Shown here piece by piece: positions 1-9,233 of a stretch of 64,000 nt of DNA. The stretch is from Ruegeria sp. SCSIO 43209 (lineage in GTDB: Bacteria; Pseudomonadota; Alphaproteobacteria; Rhodobacterales; Rhodobacteraceae). Position numbers and translations under genes: made by a program. The notes beneath the pieces are model-generated. The model had not been told where the DNA came from and searched no databases. It saw nothing but the letters and a program-made list of their open reading frames with translations. The DNA is taken from contig NZ_CP065359.1 of NCBI RefSeq assembly GCF_019904295.1, positions 583,001-647,000 of the forward strand. The letters are read 5' to 3'. Each line of letters opens with the position of its first letter. Position 1 is the stretch's first letter.

Positions 1-1557
1 CCCGGCCACGTGGACTTTGCCTATGAGGTCAGCCGGTCCATGCGCGCGGTCGAAGGGTCTTTGCTGGTTGTGGACTCGACCCAAGGGGTCGAAGCGCAGA
101 CGCTGGCGAATGTCTATCAGGCCATCGACGCAGATCATGAGATCGTGCCGGTGCTGAACAAGATCGACCTGCCTGCATCCGACTGTGACCGCGTGGCCGA
201 ACAGATCGAGGATGTGATCGGCATCGACGCCACCGACGCCATTCAGGTCTCCGCCAAGACGGGGCAGGGCATCCACGAAACGCTCGAAGCCATCGTGCAG
301 CAACTGCCCGCGCCACAGGGCAATCTGGACGCGCCGCTCAAGGCGATGCTGGTGGATTCCTGGTACGACGCCTATCTCGGCGTCATCGTTCTGGTCCGCA
401 TCATGGACGGCACGCTGAAAAAGGGGATGCGGGTGAAGTTCATGTCGAACAACACCCTGCACCATGTCGACCGCGTCGGCGTCTTCCGGCCTGAGATGGA
501 GATGGTGGATTCGCTGGGCCCCGGTGAGATCGGCTTCCTGACCGCCTCGATCAAACAGGTCCGCGACACCCGCGTCGGCGACACCATCACCAATGACCGC
601 AACGGCACCGAAGAGGCCCTGACGGGATTCAAACCCGCGCAGCCGGTGGTGTTCTGCGGCCTCTTCCCCGTCGACAGTTCCGAATTCGAAGACCTGCGCG
701 ATGCGATCGACAAACTGGCCCTGAACGACGCCAGCTTCAGCTTTGAAATGGAAACCTCGGCGGCATTGGGCTTTGGCTTCCGCTGCGGTTTCCTCGGCCT
801 GCTGCACCTAGAGGTCATCCGCGACCGGATCGAACGCGAATACGATATCGAGCTCATCACGACGGCTCCCTCGGTGATCTATCACGTCTACATGAAAGAC
901 GGCGAGATGATCGAGCTGCACAACCCCGCCGACATGCCCGACCCGTCGAAGGTCGACCATATCGAGGAACCGCGCATCAAGGCGACCATTCTGGTGCCGG
1001 ATGAATACCTCGGCGACGTGCTGAAACTCTGCCAAGACCGCCGTGGCATCCAGCTGGACCTGACATATGCGGGCACCCGCGCCATGGTCGTCTATGACCT
1101 GCCGCTGAACGAGGTTGTCTTTGACTTCTACGACCGCCTGAAATCGGTGACCAAGGGCTATGCTTCGTTCGACTACCAGATGACCGGCTACACCGAGGAC
1201 AATCTGGTCAAGATGTCGGTGCTGGTGAATGACGAACCGGTCGACGCGCTGTCGACCATGGTTCACCGCGACCGGGCCGAGATGCGGGGCCGTGCAATGT
1301 GCGAAAAGCTCAAGGACCTGATCCCGCGCCACATGTTCAAAATCCCGATCCAGGCCGCCATCGGAGGCAAGGTCATCGCCCGCGAGACCCTCTCGGCCTT
1401 GCGCAAGGACGTGACCGCCAAATGCTACGGAGGCGACGCCACGCGGAAACGCAAACTGCTGGACAAGCAGAAGGCGGGTAAGAAAAAGATGCGTCAGTTC
1501 GGGAAGGTGGATATCCCGCAGGAGGCGTTTATTTCAGCGTTGAAGATGGACAGCTAA
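1..1557 (+). CDS. lepA: Elongation factor 4 (LepA), 5' end outside window
   Basis: Translational GTPase that acts on ribosomes (back-translocation / initiation quality control). The open frame runs from base 1, and the first codons read PGHVDF, the G3 motif, so the gene starts upstream of the window. NKID (G4) and SAK (G5) follow, then the EF-G-like domains and the LepA-specific C-terminal region ending in a Lys/Arg-rich tail ([19 protein letters not shown]) typical of LepA. The visible part is about 518 codons; a full LepA is near 600 residues, so roughly the first 80 residues are missing. The identification is secure. Confidence 0.97.
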   Translation, partial: PGHVDFAYEVSRSMRAVEGSLLVVDSTQGVEAQTLANVYQAIDADHEIVPVLNKIDLPASDCDRVAEQIEDVIGIDATDAIQVSAKTGQGIHETLEAIVQQLPAPQGNLDAPLKAMLVDSWYDAYLGVIVLVRIMDGTLKKGMRVKFMSNNTLHHVDRVGVFRPEMEMVDSLGPGEIGFLTASIKQVRDTRVGDTITNDRNGTEEALTGFKPAQPVVFCGLFPVDSSEFEDLRDAIDKLALNDASFSFEMETSAALGFGFRCGFLGLLHLEVIRDRIEREYDIELITTAPSVIYHVYMKDGEMIELHNPADMPDPSKVDHIEEPRIKATILVPDEYLGDVLKLCQDRRGIQLDLTYAGTRAMVVYDLPLNEVVFDFYDRLKSVTKGYASFDYQMTGYTEDNLVKMSVLVNDEPVDALSTMVHRDRAEMRGRAMCEKLKDLIPRHMFKIPIQAAIGGKVIARETLSALRKDVTAKCYGGDATRKRKLLDKQKAGKKKMRQFGKVDIPQEAFISALKMDS

Positions 1558-1585
1558 GGCTGTCCTTCCTCTCCGTTGATCGGTT

Positions 1586-2533
1586 CTATACGGCCTCAGG
1601 ATCAGCGTCACTCTGACCAAGTTCCGCGAGTTCACTCCAAACCGCTCTTGGGATATCCCAATCCGCCCATTCGAGTGTTTGTCTCACATGCTGTGGCCAA
1701 GTCACTCCACACACCGTTGACGCAATTTTTGCGTCCCGCATCGAGAATTGCAGCGCTAAGGCGCCTAAGGGCACGTCATAGCGGGCACAGATTTCCTCAA
1801 CCGCGCGCACGGGTGCGAGCGTTTCTTCTGTTGCTGGCTGATAGACGTAGAAATGATGGATTGCGCTGCCTCTGGCCAAGATTCCGCCGGCGTAAGGCGC
1901 TGCGTTCAATACCGTAACGTCCTTCGAGTTGGCCAGTTCGATCAGCGGCGCCGCATTCATGTTTACAAGCGTGTGCCGGTTGTGAGTCATCACCACGTCG
2001 AAATCCCGTTCGCGCAGCATTGGCATCAACACATCCAACTGCCCGCCCGCCAGACCAACTGCAGTTGCCAATCCTTCCTCTTTAATTTTGAATAATTCGT
2101 CCAGCGCACCTCCGCTGCGGGTAATCTCAGTTACGTCACCAGCGTATTCCGGGTCGTGCAGATGAAGGATGTCCACGCGATCTACCTCAAGAGCCTTGAG
2201 GCTTTGTTCAAAGGACCGCCGCGCTTGGGCGGCGTCGAAAACATTCGTTTCCATGTCACGGTCTACTTTTGTGGACAGAACGCGGCCTTTCGGCCAGCCA
2301 CCGAGTTCACGGATGACACTCCCGATGCGCTCCTCGCTACGCCCCAACGCATAGCCTCGGGCGGTGTCGATAAACCCGTCGGGCCGGGCAAGTATGGCGC
2401 GTATGGTCTCGTGCGCCCTATTCTCATCAACTTCGTAACCGTAAATCTGTGGAATGTTGCCTATACCGGTTGATCCAAAGCCAATTCGTGGGATTCGCAC
2501 TACGGTTTGACCTATTTCGCAAAGTGTTGTCAT
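1586..2533 (-). CDS. Aldo/keto reductase, D-threo-aldose 1-dehydrogenase-like
   Basis: Predicted NAD(P)-dependent oxidoreductase of the aldo/keto reductase fold, about 315 residues. The N-terminus (RIPRIGFGSTGIGN), the strand with FIDTARGYALGRSEERIG (catalytic Asp/Tyr region), STKVDRD, and the HLHDPE segment match the L-fucose / D-threo-aldose 1-dehydrogenase subfamily. I chose the ATG at 2533 because a GGGGAGGGG ribosome site lies just upstream and the protein starts at the usual place; the frame stays open 42 codons further but that extension is hydrophobic and unlike the family. It is convergent with lepA. The substrate cannot be told from sequence. Confidence 0.85.
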   Translation of the reverse strand: MTTLCEIGQTVVRIPRIGFGSTGIGNIPQIYGYEVDENRAHETIRAILARPDGFIDTARGYALGRSEERIGSVIRELGGWPKGRVLSTKVDRDMETNVFDAAQARRSFEQSLKALEVDRVDILHLHDPEYAGDVTEITRSGGALDELFKIKEEGLATAVGLAGGQLDVLMPMLRERDFDVVMTHNRHTLVNMNAAPLIELANSKDVTVLNAAPYAGGILARGSAIHHFYVYQPATEETLAPVRAVEEICARYDVPLGALALQFSMRDAKIASTVCGVTWPQHVRQTLEWADWDIPRAVWSELAELGQSDADPEAV

Positions 2534-2719
2534 TGCACCCCTCCCCAGTCGCATATGAATAATTGAATTTTGAACAGGTCGACCCATCACTGCAAGTTCG
2601 GGGGCAAAAAACACTAGAAGAAAAGCGAGAATGGAACCTGAAACTGTGACCCACCTCACAGCCCTAAATCAGCCCATCTGCTACAGTTGACCCAACGGCA
2701 ACCTTTGCAGGAGGCCCTT

Positions 2720-3040
2720 ATGTCTACATCGCTTGTTCCCCTTATCGCTTTTGGATCAGCAGGCCTTTATTCCGTTGCCATGATCGCGATGAAGTTCTGG
2801 TGGAAACTCCCCGGCGTGGGTCTTGGTCTACTGATCGTCGCGACCCTGCTGGCCGGGGCCACGCTCGAACTCGCCGCTCTGCGCGAGGAACGGCTGGGCA
2901 TCATCTATACCGGCATTCTTGGGGCCGAGGTGGTTCTGATCGCCATCGCCTCATTCTTTCTGTTCGGCGAGAACTTCTCGTATCGCGAGGCGGCAGGTAT
3001 CGGTCTGGTCATCCTCGGCACTGCGCTGGCCTGGGCCTGA
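2720..3040 (+). CDS. Small four-helix membrane protein, SMR/EamA-like
   Basis: A 106-residue integral membrane protein with four predicted hydrophobic segments. Its size and its last third (GILGAEVVLIAIASF, then FGENFSYREAAGIGL) resemble small multidrug resistance / EamA-type transporters. The membrane-embedded Glu expected in the first helix of true SMR pumps is not evident, so a transport role is a guess. The start is set by an AGGAGG ribosome site 7 bases before the ATG. It stands alone between a divergent reductase gene and a secreted protein. Confidence 0.7.
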   Translation: MSTSLVPLIAFGSAGLYSVAMIAMKFWWKLPGVGLGLLIVATLLAGATLELAALREERLGIIYTGILGAEVVLIAIASFFLFGENFSYREAAGIGLVILGTALAWA

Positions 3041-3170
3041 CGCAAACATTACCGGTTCATGAAGTTTCCCTTAGGTAAGTTGTAACCGGCGCACCTCCGC
3101 CCAATCTGTATGCCACAGCAAGGATGTTCGCTTTTGAACTCCAAAGGGTCGCTTTCAGGAGGAGATCCCC

Positions 3171-3620
3171 ATGACCAGATACATGACTGCCGGAGCCGCC
3201 GCTCTGGCCACGTCCCTCGCCCTCGGAACCGCAGCACTGGCCGATACCACACCGGATCTGCGCGGCACGTGGGTCGGGTCCTACACGACCGTGCAGCCCA
3301 GCCATTATTACAAGGGCGATCAGCCCCGCTTTAATCAGGCCGAATGGATGCTCGACGTCCAGATGCAGGAAGACAATGTCTTCTGGGGGCCCAGCAAGTG
3401 GCGTCGGGATGGCGACACTGAATGGAATGAATACGAGGCCACCGGAACCATCAGCCTCGATGGGTCTGGCTCGATCGGCATCGTTGAAACTTCCCCGCTG
3501 GTGATTGGCGCCAATGCGTTGATCGATGCGCGGTACGAGGACGGCAAGATCTTTGCCGATTTCCGTAGCCTGCGGAACGGAACGACCTACAGCACAGTTC
3601 TGGAACGTCAGGTGAACTGA
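3171..3620 (+). CDS. Secreted hypothetical protein with signal peptide
   Basis: A 149-residue protein with a clear Sec signal peptide (Ala-rich, cleavage likely after AALA near residue 24). The mature part begins DTTPDLRGTWVGSY, a beta-strand opening seen in small periplasmic beta-barrel or lipocalin-like proteins. An AGGAGG ribosome site precedes the ATG. No enzyme motif is visible and the function is unknown. Confidence 0.7.
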   Translation: MTRYMTAGAAALATSLALGTAALADTTPDLRGTWVGSYTTVQPSHYYKGDQPRFNQAEWMLDVQMQEDNVFWGPSKWRRDGDTEWNEYEATGTISLDGSGSIGIVETSPLVIGANALIDARYEDGKIFADFRSLRNGTTYSTVLERQVN

Positions 3621-3702
3621 AGCGTTTCCGGCCCGATCGGATGTTAAAGGGGGTTAATGCCGCTGAGATTTGTGACTGCGGCAGGAGTAGTAGGTACCCC
3701 GG

Positions 3703-4131
3703 TCAGGTCGGAGCGCTTCTCATAAACAACTGTCTCCACAGGGAGGCGACGGGCCGGGCGGCGATCTCGCCGCCCGCGACAGGGTCCAGACCCCCGCGCT
3801 TGAGAATGCGGCGTTCCTCGGCACGGGTCATCTGGATCTCGCGGACCTTCAGCGCGGCGTCGCGCGCGGTGAGGTAAGAACCGTCCGGCCCAGGTTCCAT
3901 CCCCGGAATACCACGCCCCTTCGACCACCACCCGCGCACCCCGCTGAGCGGGTGTTTGCGTCCGATGGTGTCATCATCCATTAACTCCCAAATCCGCTGC
4001 GCCTCGTTCATCGACACCAGTGCGGCGATCGGTTTGCCATAACGGGTCAGCACGATCACTTGCCGGGGGTCTTGCGACAAGGTGGCCAGTTCGCCCAAAC
4101 GGGCGCGAGCTTGAGAAATGGTCAGGCGCAT
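3703..4131 (-). CDS. Orphan Phd/YefM-family antitoxin with long C-terminal extension
   Basis: A 142-residue protein whose first ~55 residues fit the Phd/YefM fold (MRLTISQARARLGEL, then VIVLTRYGKPIAALVS), a DNA-binding antitoxin that represses its own operon. The start at 4131 has a GGAG site 8 bases upstream. The remaining ~85 residues are not part of a usual Phd antitoxin (70-90 aa), and no toxin gene follows: the next 80 bases are empty and then comes a convergent gene. It is either a solitary regulator or a fused antitoxin-effector. A TGTACA palindrome of the YefM operator type lies upstream. Confidence 0.75.
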   Translation of the reverse strand: MRLTISQARARLGELATLSQDPRQVIVLTRYGKPIAALVSMNEAQRIWELMDDDTIGRKHPLSGVRGWWSKGRGIPGMEPGPDGSYLTARDAALKVREIQMTRAEERRILKRGGLDPVAGGEIAARPVASLWRQLFMRSAPT

Positions 4132-4146
4132 AGGCGAATCTCCGGT

Positions 4147-4192
4147 TGTACGATTCGAAAGATTGGGGGCTTGAGTGTTGTACAACTCGGAC
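4147..4192. promoter_or_regulatory. TGTACA-type operator upstream of Phd/YefM-like gene
   Basis: GTTGTACAAC is a perfect 10-bp palindrome (core TGTACA at 4179-4184), and a partial copy TGTACG at 4147-4152 sits 32 bp away centre to centre. YefM-family antitoxins are known to bind palindromes with a TGTACA core, and this site lies 16-61 bp upstream of the antitoxin start. A similar element with the same spacing occurs at 52230-52275. Confidence 0.5.
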
Positions 4193-4313
4193 AATACCCC
4201 CCTAATTCAGCGCGCGGGACCTTCGCAGGTGCAGAAACCAAGCGAATTCTGGCCGGCGATCCATATTTGACTTTTTCCATCCCCAAGCCCGCGCGATGAC
4301 GCGAATTCTCGGG

Positions 4314-4322
4314 TTATCCACA
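4314..4322 (+). promoter_or_regulatory. Isolated DnaA-box-like 9-mer
   Basis: TTATCCACA matches the bacterial DnaA-box consensus exactly. No second perfect box was found close by, although TTATCCCC occurs 27 bases further on. A single 9-mer can arise by chance, so no replication role is claimed. Confidence 0.2.
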
Positions 4323-4444
4323 TGGCTCTCCCGGCGGATATCAACAGCTTATCCCCGTCTAATTTTTATGCTGCAGTGCTATTTTCTTGCCGGATCATGA
4401 CGCTGATGTAACAGTCTGGTTACTGCTTCTGATCTTCGGAACAG

Positions 4445-4755
4445 GGGCGGGACGCAAGGGCCAAGGGGGCCACAGCAGCGAAGGCGGATTTTAGGATTTG
4501 TTTGTAGTTGCAATGGCTTACCGGTGGTGGAGCAGGTGGTCTGGGCTTCGGTTCGGGTTAAATGCTCAGCCTCTCAGAAGGTCCGCGCGGACTGCGACGC
4601 GACATAGCGCGTGTGGCAGTGGCCAAAGTCCCTTCGGGGGCCGAGGCAACTGGACCGGGAAGCCCCTCGGGCGGAACGGACCGGCAAGGCGTCAGGAGTG
4701 TCCGCAAGGATGCATGCAAAGACCGCGTCTGAGCACCTGACGCCTTTTCCTTTTT
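4445..4755 (+). ncRNA. Candidate small RNA ending in a strong terminator
   Basis: The stretch 4132-4959 has no convincing protein gene. Within it the + strand carries several GC-rich hairpins and ends in the terminator described below, so a + strand transcript of a few hundred bases probably ends near 4755. The 5' end is not defined and I cannot match it to tmRNA, RNase P RNA or SRP RNA. It could instead be the end of a leader or a decayed gene. Confidence 0.3.
4686..4755 (+). terminator. Rho-independent terminator
   Basis: AAGGCGTCAGG (4686-4696) is exactly complementary to CCTGACGCCTT (4736-4746), an 11-bp stem, followed by TTTTCCTTTTT. The 39-nt loop contains a further TGCATGCA palindrome. 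The T-rich tail fixes the direction as + strand. Confidence 0.6.
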
Positions 4756-4959
4756 GAGAACCCAAGGTTCATACAGGCTACCACGCACCACCCTCCGGAC
4801 CAAAACGGGGTTCTTTCGCTTGCGCAAAAGAACCCCGTCAAAGTGTCAGAAATGCAATGCCGCGTCTATGCACCTGTACCGGCACACTACTCGGGTTGAG
4901 TCGGTGTGGCAACTACATATTGCGGGTAAGCGTTGCCTGAACGCAACATCCCGTCACGA

Positions 4960-5097
4960 TCAGATGTTTTCCTGCACGTCCTCGGCCGCGTTCTGGATGG
5001 CATCTCCGGCGTTTTCGATATCTTTGCCAGCGCCCTTTGCGGTTTCACAGGCGGTCAAGGTGAACAGGGCCAGGCCAATCAGAATTGCGCGGATCAT
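4960..5097 (-). CDS. Entericidin-family small lipoprotein
   Basis: A 45-residue gene: MIRAILIGLALFTLTAC signal with lipobox LTAC, then an acidic amphipathic helix rich in Ala, Lys, Asp and Asn (KGAGKDIENAGDAIQNAAED). This is the pattern of the EcnA/EcnB entericidin family, small lipoproteins linked to stationary-phase lysis or envelope stress. A GGAG ribosome site lies 6 bases before the ATG. It is a single-gene unit on the minus strand. Confidence 0.85.
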   Translation of the reverse strand: MIRAILIGLALFTLTACETAKGAGKDIENAGDAIQNAAEDVQENI

Positions 5098-5196
5098 CGG
5101 TTGCTCCATAAGTGCTTGTTTCGAATTGACTAGCAGCTTTCCCGGGCCATAGCTACAGGTTTTGCATGGCCGATTTCGAAGGGCTAAAAACTAGGC

Positions 5197-5538
5197 TCAG
5201 GTCGCATCCTGAGCGCAAAACAGTTCGTACACCACTTCCAGTATTCGGGCTGGTCGATCATCTGCCAGCCGGTAATATATCGCCTTGCCTTCGCGACGAG
5301 GAACAACCAGCCCCTCAAGTCTGAGCCGCGACAGTTGCTGAGAAACGGCGGCTTGGCGGGCCGATAGCAATTGTTCCAGTTCAGTAACGGATTTCTCGCC
5401 CGAGACGAGGTGACACAGGATCATCAAACGCCCTTCGTGGCTTATGGCTTTCAGAAAGTTCGACGCGCGCGTTGCGTTTTCAACCATCCGGTCAAGGTCG
5501 CCGGGTGACATATCCTCGGTCATTTGCGGAAAAGCCAT
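5197..5538 (-). CDS. ArsR-family persulfide-sensing repressor (SqrR/BigR type)
   Basis: A 113-residue winged-helix regulator. The recognition-helix region reads SARQAAVSQQLSRLRLEG and the wing REGKAIYYRL. The only cysteines are Cys42 (LMILCHL) and Cys108 (YELFCAQ), the same spacing and nearly the same numbers as the redox pair of BigR (42/108) and SqrR (41/107), which form a polysulfide bridge when reactive sulfur is present. From family knowledge, targets are sulfide-oxidation and persulfide-handling genes; a YeeE/YedE-MBL-DUF442 operon of that kind lies at 18868-21048. No target gene is adjacent here. Confidence 0.85.
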   Translation of the reverse strand: MAFPQMTEDMSPGDLDRMVENATRASNFLKAISHEGRLMILCHLVSGEKSVTELEQLLSARQAAVSQQLSRLRLEGLVVPRREGKAIYYRLADDRPARILEVVYELFCAQDAT

Positions 5539-5847
5539 GATCGTATTCCCTCGTTAGTGCCGCCGAATCCCGTCGCCTGACCGGCGCCGCATCCGCAGCG
5601 AGAACTCTTGGTACAATTTCCAGGCATGTATTTCCATATGCATGGATCAAAATAGCGTGATGTAACCAGCACGTTTCCGCGCAATCCGTCAACCGACCTG
5701 TAGCGGCGTGTGCATTCGGGTCGAGCAGGTAGACGGAATTCGTGGGAACGTTCGGCCCCCCTTGCAGCCCCCCTGTGGCGGCACTAAGACTCGGGTAACT
5801 ACTCTTCGGGTAATGTCCCGATCCATCGCAAAACAGGCAGGTTCCGA
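5539..5847. other. Intergenic region upstream of clpP and the ArsR gene
   Basis: A divergent control region of 309 bases with no gene. TCGGGTAA is directly repeated at 5791-5798 and 5806-5813 (15-bp period), 35-57 bases before clpP. An AT-rich patch near 5627-5660 (CCATATGCATGG) may hold the ArsR promoter. I see no clear heat-shock promoter. Confidence 0.35.
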
Positions 5848-6480
5848 ATGTTCGATCCAGTTGATACATATATGAACACACTCGTCCCCATGGTCGTCGA
5901 GCAGACCAGCCGGGGCGAGCGCGCATACGACATCTTCTCGCGCCTTCTGAAAGAGCGGATCATTTTCATCAACGGCCCCATCCATGACGGTATGAGCCAT
6001 TTGGTGGTCGCTCAGCTGCTGCACCTTGAGGCGGAAAATCCGAACAAGGAAATCTCGATCTACATCAACTCTCCCGGTGGCGTGGTCACCAGTGGTTTGT
6101 CGATTTACGACACAATGCAGTATATCAAGCCGAAATGTTCCACATTGGTGATCGGTCAGGCGGCGTCGATGGGTTCGGTTCTGCTGGCCGGGGGCGAGAA
6201 GGGAATGCGCTTTTCGCTGCCTAACAGCCGGATCATGGTGCACCAGCCCAGCGGCGGTTATCAGGGCCAGGCGAGCGACATCATGATCCACGCGGCCGAG
6301 ACGCAAAAGCTGAAAGATCGCCTGTATGACATCTATGTGCGCCATACCGGGCAGACCAAAAAGGCGGTTGAAAAGGCGCTGGATCGTGACAATTTCATGA
6401 GCCCGGAAGAGGCCAAGGATTGGGGCCATATCGACGAGATCGTCGAGAACCGCGCCAAGATGGATGGTGAAGAGGCCTAG
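5848..6480 (+). CDS. clpP: ATP-dependent Clp protease proteolytic subunit
   Basis: A 210-residue serine peptidase that forms the double heptameric chamber of ClpXP/ClpAP in the cytosol. The catalytic triad is visible: Ser107 in GQAASMG, His132 in IMVHQPSGG, Asp181 in LDRDNFM; the spacings 25 and 49 equal those of E. coli ClpP. The N-terminus ([19 protein letters not shown]) is of normal length, with a probable short propeptide. clpX follows 136 bases downstream in the same direction, so the pair is probably co-regulated. Confidence 0.98.
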   Translation: MFDPVDTYMNTLVPMVVEQTSRGERAYDIFSRLLKERIIFINGPIHDGMSHLVVAQLLHLEAENPNKEISIYINSPGGVVTSGLSIYDTMQYIKPKCSTLVIGQAASMGSVLLAGGEKGMRFSLPNSRIMVHQPSGGYQGQASDIMIHAAETQKLKDRLYDIYVRHTGQTKKAVEKALDRDNFMSPEEAKDWGHIDEIVENRAKMDGEEA

Positions 6481-6616
6481 GTTCAAATCCGCGCGCGTCC
6501 GGCGTGAGGGATGATTTTGAGATTGTAGCTGCCAGAACGCTGGCCTAAGCTGCAGGCATATACGGCAAGCGCGGTCCTTGAGAGGGGCCGCTGAGACGGA
6601 GCCCGAGGGGTAAAGC

Positions 6617-7882
6617 ATGGCGACGAATTCAGGCGGTGACGGCAAGAACACGCTCTATTGCAGCTTTTGCGGCAAAAGCCAGCATGAGGTGCGTAAGCTG
6701 ATCGCAGGCCCGACCGTGTTCATCTGCGATGAGTGTGTCGAGCTGTGCATGGATATCATTCGCGAGGAAACCAAGGCCAGCGGTCTGAAATCCTCGGACG
6801 GTGTGCCAACACCCAAGGATATCTGCGAAGTGCTGGATGACTATGTGATCGGTCAGGCCACCGCCAAGCGGGTGCTGTCGGTTGCGGTACACAACCACTA
6901 CAAGCGTCTCAATCATGCCCAGAAAGCGGGCAGCGATATAGAACTGGCAAAATCCAACATCTTGCTGATTGGCCCCACCGGCTGCGGCAAAACCCTGCTG
7001 GCGCAAACGCTGGCGCGGATTCTTGACGTGCCGTTTACGATGGCGGACGCAACCACGCTTACCGAAGCCGGTTATGTGGGTGAAGATGTTGAAAACATCA
7101 TCCTCAAACTGCTGCAGGCCAGCGAGTACAATGTCGAACGCGCACAGCGCGGCATCGTCTATATTGACGAGGTCGATAAGATCACCCGCAAGTCTGAAAA
7201 CCCTTCGATCACCCGCGACGTATCGGGCGAGGGCGTTCAGCAGGCCCTGCTGAAACTGATGGAAGGCACCGTGGCCAGCGTTCCTCCGCAGGGTGGGCGC
7301 AAACATCCGCAGCAGGAATTCCTGCAGGTGGATACCACCAACATCCTGTTCATCTGTGGTGGCGCATTCGCCGGACTAGACAAGATCATTGCACAGCGTG
7401 GCAAAGGCTCGGCCATGGGCTTTGGTGCCGACGTGCGTGACAATGACGAGCGCGGCGTGGGCGAGATCTTCAAGGATCTGGAACCCGAAGACCTGCTGAA
7501 ATTTGGCCTGATCCCCGAATTCGTCGGCCGACTGCCGGTTCTGGCGACGCTGGAAGATCTGGACGAAGACGCTTTGGTCACCATCCTGACCAGCCCGAAG
7601 AACGCTCTGGTCAAGCAATACCAGCGGTTGTTTGAGTTGGAAGATGCGGAACTGGCCTTTACCGATGATGCGTTGAAGGCGATCGCCAAGAAAGCGATCG
7701 AGCGTAAAACCGGTGCACGTGGTCTGCGTTCTATCCTGGAAGACATCCTGCTGGATACAATGTTCGAACTGCCGGGCATGAAGAACGTGACCGAAGTTGT
7801 GGTCAACGAAGAGGCTGTGACGTCGGATTCTCAGCCTTTGATCATCTACGCAGACGCGGCGGAATCGGCTTCGGCGGGTTGA
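6617..7882 (+). CDS. clpX: ClpX unfoldase, ATP-binding subunit of ClpXP
   Basis: A 421-residue AAA+ protein that recognises, unfolds and feeds substrates to ClpP. The N-terminal C4 zinc-binding domain is complete (YCSFCGKSQ and [10 protein letters not shown]). Walker A is GPTGCGKT near residue 120, Walker B YIDEVDKI, followed by the [19 protein letters not shown] region and sensor motifs. Length and order are standard. A strong terminator follows 22 bases after the stop. Confidence 0.98.
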   Translation: MATNSGGDGKNTLYCSFCGKSQHEVRKLIAGPTVFICDECVELCMDIIREETKASGLKSSDGVPTPKDICEVLDDYVIGQATAKRVLSVAVHNHYKRLNHAQKAGSDIELAKSNILLIGPTGCGKTLLAQTLARILDVPFTMADATTLTEAGYVGEDVENIILKLLQASEYNVERAQRGIVYIDEVDKITRKSENPSITRDVSGEGVQQALLKLMEGTVASVPPQGGRKHPQQEFLQVDTTNILFICGGAFAGLDKIIAQRGKGSAMGFGADVRDNDERGVGEIFKDLEPEDLLKFGLIPEFVGRLPVLATLEDLDEDALVTILTSPKNALVKQYQRLFELEDAELAFTDDALKAIAKKAIERKTGARGLRSILEDILLDTMFELPGMKNVTEVVVNEEAVTSDSQPLIIYADAAESASAG

Positions 7883-7904
7883 ACCGCATAGATTGATGCA
7901 CACA

Positions 7905-7930
7905 CGGCGCGGCAATGCCCGCGCCGTTTT
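7905..7930 (+). terminator. clpX terminator
   Basis: CGGCGCGG (7905-7912), loop CAATGC, CCGCGCCG (7919-7926), then TTTT. An 8-bp perfect GC stem plus T-run directly after clpX. It also argues against the ATG at 7915 as start of the next gene, because that codon lies in the loop. Confidence 0.8.
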
Positions 7931-7944
7931 CGTTTGAGGACACG

Positions 7945-8307
7945 ATGACAGTAAGACGTATCTCTTCGGGTGGTGAGTTTGAAGCCAAGGTTGGCTATTG
8001 CCGCGCGGTTGTCGCGGGTGGCTGGGTTCATATCGCGGGAACTGTTGGGCAAGGTGAAACGGTCGTGGAGCAATGCCGCTCGGCGCTGTCTATCATCGAA
8101 AACGCGCTGGCCGAGGCGGGTGCTTCATTCTCTGATGTCGTGCGCATCACTTATATGCTGCCGGATCGAACCGAATTTGAACCTTGCTGGCCCATTCTGG
8201 CCGAAACCTTTGGCGCGAACCCTCCTGCGGCGACGATGATCGAATGCGGATTGATCGATCCGAAATACCGGATTGAAATTGAAGTCACCGCTATCCTGCC
8301 GGAATGA
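7945..8307 (+). CDS. RidA-family (YjgF/YER057c/UK114) protein
   Basis: A 120-residue RidA-like protein. Classic RidA hydrolyses reactive enamine/imine intermediates; many paralogues have other or unknown roles. The sequence has the family layout: VVAGGWVHIAGT early, ENALAEAGASFSDVVRITYML in the middle, and IECGLIDPKYRIEIEVTA at the end. The usual catalytic Arg of RidA (R-P/S-C-V motif) is replaced here by the stretch IECGL, so archetypal deaminase activity is uncertain. The start at 7945 is set by the GAGGA site. Confidence 0.88.
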   Translation: MTVRRISSGGEFEAKVGYCRAVVAGGWVHIAGTVGQGETVVEQCRSALSIIENALAEAGASFSDVVRITYMLPDRTEFEPCWPILAETFGANPPAATMIECGLIDPKYRIEIEVTAILPE

Positions 8308-8386
8308 CGCAGGTAGCGCTGGCAGTACTGGACCTTAGCGTGCCTTTGGTCCATATCTTCGGGGACAGAAATGCCGGAGGCAGCCG

Positions 8387-8770
8387 ATGGGAATCCTGAA
8401 CAGTCTTTTGCGGGCCGTGACCTGGTGGAACGGGGCCACCCTGAACACGCAATTCTATACTGCGCGCAAGGGGATCAAGGTCGGTGAGGACGACGAGGGC
8501 AACGTGTTCTATCGCAATGCCGACGACAGCAAGCGCTGGGTGATTTTCAATGGCGAAGCCGAGGCCAGCCGGATCGATCCCGATTGGCATGGCTGGCTGC
8601 ACCGCACATGGGATGAACCGCCAACCGATAAACCTCTGGCGCACAAGTCCTGGGAAAAACCGCATCAGGAGAATCTGACCGGCACCGCGCTGGCCTATGC
8701 ACCTGCCGGTTCTCTGCGTCGTGCCGATCCGGTTGAACGTAGCGATTACGAGGCGTGGAGCCCGGAATAA
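8387..8770 (+). CDS. NADH:ubiquinone oxidoreductase accessory subunit (NDUFA12/B17.2 family)
   Basis: A 127-residue protein matching the alphaproteobacterial homologue of mitochondrial NDUFA12. Recognisable parts are [62 protein letters not shown] and the Pro-rich [14 protein letters not shown] tail. In Paracoccus this subunit is part of complex I. It starts a tight group with the MlaD-like and DUF2155 genes. Confidence 0.92.
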   Translation: MGILNSLLRAVTWWNGATLNTQFYTARKGIKVGEDDEGNVFYRNADDSKRWVIFNGEAEASRIDPDWHGWLHRTWDEPPTDKPLAHKSWEKPHQENLTGTALAYAPAGSLRRADPVERSDYEAWSPE

Positions 8771-8780
8771 GCGAGGCCAG

Positions 8781-9233
8781 ATGTCTAATCATACGAAGAC
8801 CGAAGTTATCGTCGGCGGTGCCGTGCTGGCCTGCGCCATTGCGTTCGGTGTCTACGCCAGCCAATCCACAGGCCTGTCTCAATCCGGCGCAGGATACGAG
8901 CTGGGCGCGTCTTTCCGCTCGCTCGAAGGTGTGGGCGTTGGCACGGATGTACGCCTTGCCGGGGTCAAGATTGGGACGGTGACCGGCGTTACGCTAAACT
9001 CTGATACGTACCGCGCGGACACCCGATTTTCCGTGGCAGATGGTATTCTTATTCCAGACGATAGCGCCGCTGTGATTTCTTCCGAAGGCTTGCTGGGTGG
9101 CAACTTTGTTGAGGTTATGCCGGGCGGTTCCCCGTTCTATTTTGAGGCGGGTGATGAGATTACCGATACGCAAGGCGCGGTCAGCCTGATCTCGTTGCTG
9201 GTCAAATTCGTGGCCGGGGACGGAAGCGAATGA
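8781..9233 (+). CDS. mlaD: MlaD-family substrate-binding protein of a lipid ABC system
   Basis: A 150-residue MCE-domain protein: an N-terminal membrane anchor (EVIVGGAVLACAIAFGVYA) and then the MCE fold (YELGASFRSLEGVGVGTDVRLAGVKIG, IPDDSAAVISSEGLLGGNFVEV). MlaD forms hexameric rings that pass phospholipids between inner-membrane transporter and periplasmic carrier. The gene begins 10 bases after the NDUFA12-like gene and overlaps the next one by ATGA. The MlaE/MlaF partners are not in this window. Confidence 0.9.
   Translation: MSNHTKTEVIVGGAVLACAIAFGVYASQSTGLSQSGAGYELGASFRSLEGVGVGTDVRLAGVKIGTVTGVTLNSDTYRADTRFSVADGILIPDDSAAVISSEGLLGGNFVEVMPGGSPFYFEAGDEITDTQGAVSLISLLVKFVAGDGSE

Noticed and set aside
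2534..2659. Upstream extension of the aldo/keto reductase
   Set aside because: It is hydrophobic and unlike the family, while the ATG at 2533 has a strong ribosome site.
4558..4827. 89-codon open frame on the minus strand
   Set aside because: It is low-complexity Arg/Ser/Pro, has no ribosome site, and lies opposite a strong + strand terminator and hairpins.
7915..7944. Earlier ATG for the RidA gene
   Set aside because: The codon lies in the loop of the clpX terminator, and the ATG at 7945 has a proper ribosome site and family start.
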